This document shows, piece by piece, positions 1 to 3,964 of a DNA stretch of 5,141 nt (the first letter of the stretch is position 1; each line of letters begins with the position of its first letter). This stretch comes from Clostridiaceae bacterium (GTDB taxonomy: Bacteria > Bacillota_A > Clostridia > Acetivibrionales > Acetivibrionaceae), in contig JAAZCB010001390.1 of the NCBI GenBank assembly GCA_012513545.1, forward strand, positions 1-5,141. The letters run 5' to 3'. Made by a program: the position numbers and the translations under genes. The notes beneath the pieces are model-generated. The model was not told the origin of the DNA and searched no databases. It was given only the letters and a program-made list of their open reading frames with translations.

Positions 1-252
1 TCTTTCAGCAAACCCCTGACTGTTTACATAATCAGCGAGCCCCTGTGAAGCCTTCCTGACAGTGTAAATATTCATCCTGTTAGTTCCTGCGCCAATAATC
101 CCTCTAAGTCCACCTGTGCCAAACTCCAGGTCCTTGTAAAACCTTTCTTCTATTTCTTTAGAGTCACTCTTGATCCTGCCAAGCTCCTCCCTTGTGTCGT
201 TGTCAAAGTAATCATTCTCCAACCAAAATTTATAAACTGCATTGCCAAACAT
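1..252 (-). CDS. Phospho-sugar mutase (phosphoglucomutase/phosphomannomutase, PgcA type), N-terminal part
   Basis: This is the N-terminal 84 codons of an alpha-D-phosphohexomutase, a cytosolic enzyme that interconverts hexose 1- and 6-phosphates and so links glycolysis to cell-wall and polysaccharide sugar nucleotides. The segment FYKDLEFGTGGLRGIIGAG (residues 39-57), followed by TNRMNIYTVRKA, is the highly conserved N-terminal block of the PgcA-type branch, in which the GTGGLRG loop contributes to phosphate binding. The catalytic serine and metal-binding loops would lie further on, outside the window; family members are about 570-580 residues. The ATG at 250-252 is preceded by a purine-rich AGAGGAGAGG ribosome binding site at a suitable distance. 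It is transcribed leftwards, divergently from the riboswitch RNA. Glucose versus mannose specificity cannot be decided from this part. Confidence 0.96.
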   Translation of the reverse strand, partial: MFGNAVYKFWLENDYFDNDTREELGRIKSDSKEIEERFYKDLEFGTGGLRGIIGAGTNRMNIYTVRKASQGLADYVNSQGFAER

Positions 253-585
253 AAACGCCCTCTCCTCTTACCAATTTTTATAAACTTAAGGTACTATCAG
301 CACCTTTAACAAATTATCAGTCATAATAATTTCAGTAATTAGTATAACATATTATTACCATTTTACAACAAGGTAAAACGAATTAATAAACAATTTTTAT
401 GATAACTTAATTGCATTAGTTGATCTGTTCTGACAAAACATATATATTCTTATTAGTAAAAAATATAAATTGAATTTGCGAGATATATCCAGCTCCAATT
501 AAACATCGGTATAAAATTAGCTATAAAGTAATAATTTAATAGTATTTTAACGAATACGCCGTTTTATCGTTAACATAATTTATGC
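253..585. other. AT-rich divergent intergenic region
   Basis: There is no credible ORF on either strand. The region separates the leftward mutase gene from the rightward riboswitch RNA. Besides the mutase promoter, it holds a possible plus-strand promoter at 420-448: TTGATC, a 17-base spacer, then TATATT. That promoter would read towards the riboswitch but is upstream of the better one at 586. I see nothing else supportable here. Confidence 0.5.
341..368 (-). promoter_or_regulatory. Candidate promoter for the phospho-sugar mutase gene
   Basis: On the minus strand there is an extended -10 element, TGTTATACT (hexamer TATACT at 346-341). It is 16 bases downstream of a weak -35, TTGTAA (368-363). 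It would give a leader of roughly 80 nt before the mutase ATG. The -10 is good and the -35 is poor, so this is a sequence-based guess. Confidence 0.45.
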
Positions 586-591
586 TATAAT
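564..591 (+). promoter_or_regulatory. Extended -10 promoter for the riboswitch RNA
   Basis: TGCTATAAT (583-591) is a perfect extended -10 with a consensus TATAAT hexamer. The upstream -35 is weak (TTATCG, 564-569, 16-base spacing), as is common with extended -10 promoters. Transcription would start near 598, about 28 nt before the first base of the long-range helix that encloses the aptamer. Confidence 0.6.
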
Positions 592-643
592 TAAATTGTA
601 ATACATTCTACCTCCCTTAAACCACGGTATAAGGAGATAAATA

Positions 644-751
644 GACTTATGAAACAGGGCAAAACCGTTGAAAAATGGTGACGCAAAGCCAATGGATCTA
701 AGTCAGGGATTAGTTAATCCTGATATGATTGCCAGGTTGCCATTAAAAGTT
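644..751 (+). promoter_or_regulatory. Cyclic di-GMP-I (GEMM-I) riboswitch aptamer
   Basis: This RNA binds the second messenger cyclic di-GMP. The conserved core is present in order. ACAGGGC (654-660) is followed by helix P2, ACCGUU/AAUGGU (664-669 and 674-679), closed by a GAAA tetraloop (670-673). The conserved GACGCAAAGCC follows at 680-690. Helix P3 carries an 11-nt-type tetraloop receptor, UCUAAG (697-702) with UAUGA (724-728), in which the usual closing C-G is replaced by U-A. The distal P3 arm is 703-711/716-723 with one bulged G. The 3' signature GCCAGGUUGCC spans 731-741. P1 is ACUU+AUG (645-651) pairing with CAU+AAGU (741-743 and 747-750) across a three-base bulge. In Clostridia these riboswitches usually control motility, surface or signalling genes directly downstream; here no plus-strand gene follows. 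Confidence 0.93.
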
Positions 752-779
752 CTGTTTATACTCTTTAAATATATTGGAA

Positions 780-813
780 ATAGGTCTTATATTTCCTTAT
801 ACCATTTTTTTTT
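780..813 (+). terminator. Probable riboswitch expression platform / intrinsic terminator
   Basis: Bases 790-803 are complementary to the leader at 626-639 (14 pairs, one G.U). Bases 780-787 are complementary to 643-650 (8 pairs, one G.U). One base after the outer helix comes a run of nine Ts (805-813), which is the arrangement of an intrinsic terminator whose 'loop' is the entire aptamer. The inner 643-650 segment is also the 5' strand of aptamer P1, so the two pairings exclude each other. A local hairpin, GGAAATA/TATTTCC (776-782 and 790-796), competes for the 3' strand. Pairing is seen in sequence; switching is inferred. Confidence 0.6.
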
Positions 814-858
814 AAATAATAATCGACTTTTTTCATTTATTAATATTAGTAATTCAGG

Positions 859-893
859 AAGAGTGATACTTTACGGTATCACTCTTTGTTTAA
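859..893 (+). terminator. Rho-independent terminator
   Basis: A perfect 11-bp stem (859-869 with 876-886, loop TTTACG) runs directly into TTTGTTT. It would stop any plus-strand transcript that reads through the riboswitch tail before it becomes antisense to the leftward genes. It encloses no gene: the 752-858 stretch before it has no credible ORF. Confidence 0.75.
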
Positions 894-918
894 CCTCTTT
901 CGAACGAAGTGAAAGAGG
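894..918. other. Hairpin between two terminators
   Basis: CCTCTTTC (894-901) pairs perfectly with GAAAGAGG (911-918) across a nine-base loop. Neither strand has a good T-run after it. It lies between the plus-strand terminator at 859-893 and the minus-strand terminator at 920-943, giving three stacked hairpins at the point where converging transcripts meet. It may act as a transcription buffer. Confidence 0.4.
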
Positions 919-919
919 G

Positions 920-943
920 AAAAACTGAGGGACTCTATGTCCC
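920..943 (-). terminator. Terminator of the small membrane protein gene
   Basis: The stem GGGAC/GTCCC (943-939 and 933-929) with a five-base loop is followed on the minus strand by TCAGTTTTT. It begins about 20 bases after the stop codon of the 70-codon gene. The stem is short. On the plus strand the same hairpin is followed by a looser CTTTTGTTTT, so weak bidirectional action is possible. Confidence 0.5.
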
Positions 944-964
944 GAAGCTTTTGTTTTGAATAAG

Positions 965-1177
965 CTACTTGTCACCCCTTAATAAATAACCTGTGAATAG
1001 TATAATAATGCCTGCAATAAAAAATACAAAAAACATTCTGAAGTAAAGTAATGCTCTATTAAAATTTTTATCTCTTTTTTCCGATTCATACTTGGAATAC
1101 TTGTAATATCCCATCCAATAACTACAAATTGATAATATTGCCATTAGAATGAATCCTATTGCAAACCACCAAATCAT
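965..1177 (-). CDS. Small two-helix membrane protein, function unknown
   Basis: This is a 70-residue protein that I do not recognise. It has two hydrophobic segments, about residues 2-22 (rich in Trp, Ile and Met) and 44-66. They are joined by a strongly charged linker (YKYSKYESEKRDKNFNR, residues 25-41), and the C-terminus is basic (LLRGDK). The predicted topology is a hairpin with a cytoplasmic loop and both ends outside, although loop charge is the only guide. The ATG at 1175-1177 has an AAGGGGG ribosome binding site ten bases upstream. It lies 56 bases downstream of the broken ABC ATPase on the same strand, so it may be the last gene of the same former transport operon. Small two-helix proteins in such places can be immunity or accessory subunits, but nothing in the sequence proves that here. 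Confidence 0.6.
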   Translation of the reverse strand: MIWWFAIGFILMAILSICSYWMGYYKYSKYESEKRDKNFNRALLYFRMFFVFFIAGIIILFTGYLLRGDK

Positions 1178-1233
1178 CTTAATAAATCCCCCTTATAATT
1201 ATCCCATATTACTCATAGCTCAATTAAACCTCA

Positions 1234-1509
1234 TTAATCATAACCAGGTAAATTCACATTATCTCTTATCCATTTCTTAATCTCTTTAGGATGAGAAAAA
1301 TTATTTTCTAGCTGATATACTTTCCCATTGTTTAAAAATGGTATTTCGTCAGCTACTTCCTGTGCAATGTCTATTAGATGTGTGGATAATACAATAGTAT
1401 TGTGTTTGTCCCTGTATGCTTTCAGAAAATCCATGACTGACTCTGCAGATATAAAATCTATTGCTCCAAATGGTTCATCCAGAAACACTATAAATGGTAT
1501 GCTGATTAT
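1234..1509 (-). pseudogene. ABC transporter ATPase, 5'-truncated fragment
   Basis: The visible 92 codons encode only the C-terminal half of an ABC nucleotide-binding domain. Present are Walker B with its catalytic glutamate (IVFLDEP), the D-loop (FGAID) and the switch histidine (VLSTHLID), followed by the usual DEIPFLNNGKV strand. Walker A, the Q-loop and the LSGGQ signature are absent. The frame is closed by a TAA at 1510-1512, and nothing upstream resembles the missing half in any frame. A GTG at 1486-1488 inside Walker B could act as a start but has no ribosome binding site, and the product could not bind ATP. ABC-2-type and antibiotic-peptide exporters use ATPases of this kind. Its position in a peptide locus suggests a lost exporter or immunity pump. 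The breakpoint is near 1510. Confidence 0.85.
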
Positions 1510-1542
1510 TTAAAAAATAATATAAGTATTGTTAATATAAAC

Positions 1543-1563
1543 AAAAAACCCAGTTTACTGGTT
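1543..1563 (-). terminator. Weak candidate terminator
   Basis: On the minus strand CCAG-TAAA-CTGG (1561-1550) is followed by G and six Ts (1548-1543). The four-pair stem is short. If used, it would end a transcript from the 82-codon ORF before the ABC fragment, leaving that fragment without transcription from upstream. Confidence 0.35.
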
Positions 1564-1668
1564 CATGGCTGCGAAGTAATCAAAAAGACCATACCATAAA
1601 TAACAGAAGACAGTATAAATAAAAGCAAGCTCAAACGTTTATAATTTCTACTACTCTATATACATTAC

Positions 1669-1917
1669 TCATTTTCTCATCTTCACTGTCAATGCAATGT
1701 GACCAGCCTCGTAAAAACAGACAAACGCTTCCGTAACTGAATAAGACTCCTTCTTTCTTATTACAATAGCACCTTTTATTCTTTCTAAATCTATAGAAAG
1801 AACCAATATTATTTCAATTGGCTTGTGCGATGATATATCATCCAGCATCTCACAAATAATTTTCTTTATTGAATTTAATGATATTGCGAACCAAACAAAG
1901 ATATGTAAATTTACCAT
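1669..1917 (-). CDS. Hypothetical protein (82 codons), possibly a remnant
   Basis: I do not recognise this ORF. The translation has a plausible protein character: a hydrophobic N-terminus (residues 3-15) and a mixed charged/hydrophobic body (EMLDDISSHKPIEIILVLS, then LERIKGAIVIRKKESYS). It ends FYEAGHIALTVKMRK. A TGA lies directly before the ATG (1915-1917), so it cannot be extended in frame. The only ribosome binding site candidate is a weak AGAGAAGAGAG. It starts 28 bases after the broken IS3 OrfA on the same strand, in DNA that seems rearranged, so it may be the tail of a gene cut by the insertion. Its stop overlaps an ATGA that opens a 13-codon ORF (1631-1672). It could also be a chance ORF. 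Confidence 0.33.
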   Translation of the reverse strand: MVNLHIFVWFAISLNSIKKIICEMLDDISSHKPIEIILVLSIDLERIKGAIVIRKKESYSVTEAFVCFYEAGHIALTVKMRK

Positions 1918-1945
1918 TCAGGACTCTCTTCTCTCTGATAAAAAC

Positions 1946-2138
1946 TCAATCGTCCTTCTCTACTTCGTCGGTTTCTTTACTGAAAGCTCTACCTGCATTG
2001 TTTAAGAATTCTGCCTTCCAGCGACTTAATTGGTTTGGGTGAATTTCATGTTCAGCAACAATCTCATTCATCGTTTTTTCTTACCTCAATCACAATTTTA
2101 GCTTTTTCTTCTGGTGTGAAATTTCGTCTTATTCCCAT
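1946..2138 (-). pseudogene. IS3-family transposase OrfA, frameshifted and truncated
   Basis: This is a decayed first ORF of an IS3-family insertion sequence, which encodes the helix-turn-helix DNA-binding part of the transposase. Frame one (2138-2064) gives MGIRRNFTPEEKAKIVIEV and stops after RKNDE. The homology resumes in another frame as EKTMNEIVAEHEIHPNQLSR, then WKAEFLNNAGRAFSKETDEV, ending EKDD and a stop at 1946-1948. The TPEEKAKIV and HPNQLSRWK blocks are typical of HTH_Tnp_1 OrfA proteins. At least one indel near 2070-2080 breaks the gene. The coiled-coil tail after DEVEK is missing, and no OrfB with DDE residues is present. An upstream in-frame ATG at 2255 adds 39 unrelated residues and is unlikely to be used. 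A TATAAT (2196-2191) upstream may be the old element promoter. I could not define terminal inverted repeats or target duplications. Confidence 0.87.
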
Positions 2139-2285
2139 GGCACTATTCTGACTTATTATTGATGTTTTGTATGTCTTGTTTTGAGGTATCATTATAATCC
2201 TTACGCAACCCGCAAGTAAGATCATAAAATAAATGAAACAACAGGCATGCCCCATTTTTTTAATGACAATACTTATCTAAGTAGT

Positions 2286-2344
2286 AATCATAACCCTCTT
2301 AATATAATGTTAGTGGTTATTTTCAAAGACAAAGCCTTTGAAAC
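2286..2344 (-). repeat. 3' hairpin repeat, copy 1
   Basis: This is a 59-bp block matching copy 2 (3052-3110) ungapped at 49 of 59 positions. It contains the hairpin TTTCAAAG/CTTTGAAA (2321-2328 and 2336-2343). It lies about 75 bases downstream of the stop of the 163-residue gene. Looser similarity extends towards the gene as far as a GTCTAG at 2375-2380, where copy 2 has its gene's stop codon. No T-run follows the hairpin on the minus strand, so it is not a standard terminator. Confidence 0.8.
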
Positions 2345-2377
2345 ACTATACAATCAAAGTGAATAATATCCTACCTA

Positions 2378-2419
2378 GACAGAAGGAGTATCGCCTGCTG
2401 TCTCATCTGCTACTGAGCT
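2378..2419 (-). pseudogene. Possible 14-codon remnant of a duplicated gene's 3' end
   Basis: After the TAA of the 163-residue gene the same frame stays open for 14 codons (SSVADETAGDTPSV) and reaches a TAG at 2375-2377. The 3' repeat begins at that TAG, just as copy 2 begins at the TAG of the double-glycine precursor. This suggests the original gene of this unit ended at the TAG. The tail is then either the end of a lost paralogue or a former extension of the 163-residue protein. The tail is too short to prove homology by itself. Confidence 0.35.
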
Positions 2420-2911
2420 TTAGTCAAACTTATAATCAATTACATCATATTTTTTCTCTAAGTTTTGTTGTTTTAATAATTTCGCACAGAGAACAGTAAT
2501 GAGTATCAAAACAATTGCTGCACATATTCCCATTATGGCATTAAATCCTGAAGGAATTATAAAGATATAAGTCAATAGTAAAAACAATGCAATTTCTATA
2601 GCAATGAACAGTCGATTAATAATTAAATATGACTTTTTCCATTTTTCATAATGCGATTTGGGTATAAAGTAATTAACTTTTGATGCACCTGAAACACCAA
2701 GTTTTTTGTCAATCATTACTTTATCAGTGTCTTTAGCTTCAATGCTGACTGCCAATGGAATGTTAAAGCTCCTGACATCCGGCAGAATCATTTCAGCTAT
2801 CGCAGAAATAACCAAATGGCTCACCTTGCTCTTATAAAGAACATTATAAGCAACAATTTTCCCATCCACATATTTTGTCTCATAATTGTTTGCCTTGCAA
2901 CTAACTCCCAT
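2420..2911 (-). CDS. Membrane protein with two C-terminal helices; possible immunity or accessory protein
   Basis: This 163-residue protein is not from a family I can name. Residues 1-93 form a soluble, beta-rich-looking domain without a signal peptide (…KYVDGKIVAYNVLYKSKVS…, then …IPLAVSIEAKDTDKV…). Basic residues (YEKWKK, 88-93) precede two membrane helices, about 95-119 and 122-145, separated by a Pro-Ser-Gly turn. The tail is charged (KLLKQQNLEKKYDVIDYKFD), so both the N-domain and the tail are probably cytoplasmic. The ATG at 2909-2911 has GGAGG ten bases upstream; an earlier ATG overlapping that GGAGG is out of frame. It follows the double-glycine precursor by 232 bases on the same strand, across a strong hairpin. 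An immunity protein would fit that place and size, but this is inference from context alone. Confidence 0.75.
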   Translation of the reverse strand: MGVSCKANNYETKYVDGKIVAYNVLYKSKVSHLVISAIAEMILPDVRSFNIPLAVSIEAKDTDKVMIDKKLGVSGASKVNYFIPKSHYEKWKKSYLIINRLFIAIEIALFLLLTYIFIIPSGFNAIMGICAAIVLILITVLCAKLLKQQNLEKKYDVIDYKFD

Positions 2912-2968
2912 AGAGCAAATTCCTCCATTACATTTTGTTCAAGAACATTTTAAACTTGCTACAATTGT

Positions 2969-3000
2969 AGGAGATGGTTAAAATTGCTAAACCATCTCCT
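2969..3000. other. Strong intergenic hairpin without a T-run
   Basis: AGGAGATGGTT (2969-2979) pairs perfectly with AACCATCTCCT (2990-3000), 11 bp with a ten-base loop. Neither strand continues into a T-run, so it does not look like an intrinsic terminator. A perfect ten-base palindrome, TACAATTGTA (2960-2969), abuts it. In a precursor-to-membrane-protein transcript it could protect the upstream message or lower expression of the downstream gene. Confidence 0.6.
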
Positions 3001-3051
3001 GCGAATAATATAGTTTTTAACAATTTACTAAATTTACCCGACTAAGTATCA

Positions 3052-3110
3052 AATCATAACCAATTTGATATGCTGTAAGTAGTTATTTTCAAAGGCAAAT
3101 CCTTTGAAAC
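3052..3110 (-). repeat. 3' hairpin repeat, copy 2
   Basis: This is the partner of copy 1 (2286-2344). It contains TTTCAAAGG/CCTTTGAAA (3087-3095 and 3101-3109), a 9-bp stem with a five-base loop. It starts 34 bases after the stop of the double-glycine precursor. Weaker matching to copy 1 covers the bases between the stop codon and this block. The position of each copy behind a gene points to duplication of a gene-plus-3'-region unit. Confidence 0.8.
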
Positions 3111-3143
3111 GAAACATAACTTAAAATGGTAATGAACTCCTGC

Positions 3144-3545
3144 CTAGACTCTAACTGTTCCATCAACCTTGCCATCGCTGAAATAGTCTGCGGCTAAACC
3201 TACCATTCCACCAACCGAAGTCAAACACCAGACATTGCCGAAAAGTAAATTTCCAAGAGCACCATTTGTCATATTAATTGCTACACCAGCAACCATTTGA
3301 ATCATAGTTCTAAACACGCCAGCTAATTGCGGCAAAAACTTAGAAACAAGAGCTTTAGCCAAATTTTTGCCTAGGAACTTTATTGGCGCCAAGTATGGTG
3401 CAACAGCTAGTGCGATAACATCAACTGCTACAGCAATCCATGAGCGGGAAAAAGTCACTCCTCCCTCGATGTATTCCATTTCATCGTTATCAACAGCAAC
3501 ATAATTCTTGGGCATTACCAGATCACCATCATAACACATTTCCAT
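3144..3545 (-). CDS. Double-glycine-leader secreted peptide precursor (bacteriocin-like)
   Basis: This 133-residue precursor has an N-terminal leader ending DNDEMEYIEGG (residues 19-29), the double-glycine signal cleaved by C39-peptidase ABC exporters. Predicted cleavage after G29 leaves a 104-residue core. That core is long for a class II bacteriocin and very hydrophobic: helical stretches at about 35-52, 65-78 and 80-104, then Gly-rich SVGGMVGLAAD (110-120). Lysines and arginines are scattered (K57, K60, K64, K69, R79), making the middle cationic. The core has a single cysteine (C107), so no internal disulfide. The ATG at 3543-3545 follows AAAGGAG by six bases; M11 is an alternative start with no clear ribosome binding site. 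The gene has its own promoter-like region and an operator-like palindrome upstream. The exporter is not in the window. It may be an antimicrobial pore-former or a large signalling peptide; activity is inferred. Confidence 0.8.
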   Translation of the reverse strand: MEMCYDGDLVMPKNYVAVDNDEMEYIEGGVTFSRSWIAVAVDVIALAVAPYLAPIKFLGKNLAKALVSKFLPQLAGVFRTMIQMVAGVAINMTNGALGNLLFGNVWCLTSVGGMVGLAADYFSDGKVDGTVRV

Positions 3546-3559
3546 AATTTACTCCTTTC

Positions 3560-3598
3560 TGATACTTATGTATCATATGTTTTATTCACATTAATCAA
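3560..3598 (-). promoter_or_regulatory. Candidate promoter and operator-like palindrome of the precursor gene
   Basis: On the minus strand TTGATT (3598-3593) and TATGAT (3577-3572) are separated by 15 bases, slightly short. A perfect inverted repeat, TGATAC-ATAA-GTATCA (3575-3560), overlaps the -10 and reaches to just before the ribosome binding site. A protein bound there would block transcription. The RNA could instead form a small hairpin close to the AAAGGAG. Confidence 0.45.
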
Positions 3599-3604
3599 AA
3601 GTTT

Positions 3605-3633
3605 TTTAACGTGTAATTAATGTATTTGACAGT
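3605..3633 (-). promoter_or_regulatory. Imperfect direct repeat upstream of the precursor promoter
   Basis: ACTGTCAAA (3633-3625) and CACGTTAAA (3613-3605) are similar nonamers in the same orientation, 11 bases apart. LytTR-type response regulators of bacteriocin operons bind paired nonamers of similar shape about one helical turn apart (12-base gap). The match and spacing are both imperfect. Confidence 0.25.
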
Positions 3634-3964
3634 ATTACTTTTATTACTACTAATCAGTACTGATCAATTTGTGAATTTATTGTACTCCTTGTAAAAAATT
3701 ACTATAGGTTATGAAACCATAAACATCTACTAATTACTGCAATATGTAACAATCACTACAAGTACAATCGTTTTTCTATCTACTTAAACTTCCACATGCT
3801 AAATGCTCTCCCTACTTTCTACCATTTTATCATAAATTTCTTCAAAAACAACTCATATGTTAAAATTAGATTGCATAAAGCAATGTTCTTTTATAAATCT
3901 ATTGTCGAAAGACTTGTCTATGCCTATTTTAATAAATATACCTCTTTAAATAACACGCTTATCT

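Larger units (their letters stand above)
3546..3964. other. AT-rich region between the surface protein and the precursor gene
   Basis: No credible gene is present. It holds the precursor promoter signals (3560-3633) and a perfect 12-bp palindrome, ATCAGTACTGAT (3653-3664). On the minus strand there is a good ribosome binding site, ACAAGGAGT (about 3684-3692), with no start codon after it, possibly left from a lost gene. I see no clear terminator after the surface protein stop at 3965. The remainder (3700-3960) shows nothing I can name. Confidence 0.4.

Noticed and set aside
649..681. Ten-codon ORF (MKQGKTVEKW) after AAGGAG at 631-636
   Set aside because: It lies inside conserved aptamer bases, its spacing of 12 bases is long, and the ribosome binding site is part of the long leader-tail helix. 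It is probably a coincidence.
668..928. Plus-strand 86-codon ORF starting at a TTG
   Set aside because: It starts in P2 of the riboswitch, runs through the aptamer and two hairpins, and has no ribosome binding site. The aptamer explains the sequence better.
1328..1513. Plus-strand 61-codon ORF opposite the ABC fragment
   Set aside because: The opposite strand encodes recognisable Walker B, D-loop and H-loop motifs.
1564..1670. Hydrophobic open stretch on the minus strand (LSLLLFILSSVIYGMVFL)
   Set aside because: It looks like a membrane helix but has no start codon or ribosome binding site and is only about 30 codons long. It may be debris from a deleted permease, which cannot be supported.
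1823..2005. Plus-strand 60-codon ORF
   Set aside because: It overlaps the IS3 OrfA remnant and the 82-codon ORF, and has no ribosome binding site or recognisable product.
2139..2255. Upstream in-frame extension of the OrfA reading frame (39 codons)
   Set aside because: OrfA homology starts at MGIRRNF; the extension is cysteine-rich and unrelated, and looks like untranslated element DNA with a TATAAT inside.
3087..3109. Rho-independent terminator after the precursor gene
   Set aside because: The hairpin is good, but no T-run follows it on the minus strand. It is recorded as a repeat hairpin instead.
2286..3110. CRISPR array
   Set aside because: There are only two repeat copies, about 770 bp apart with genes between them, so there is no spacer structure.
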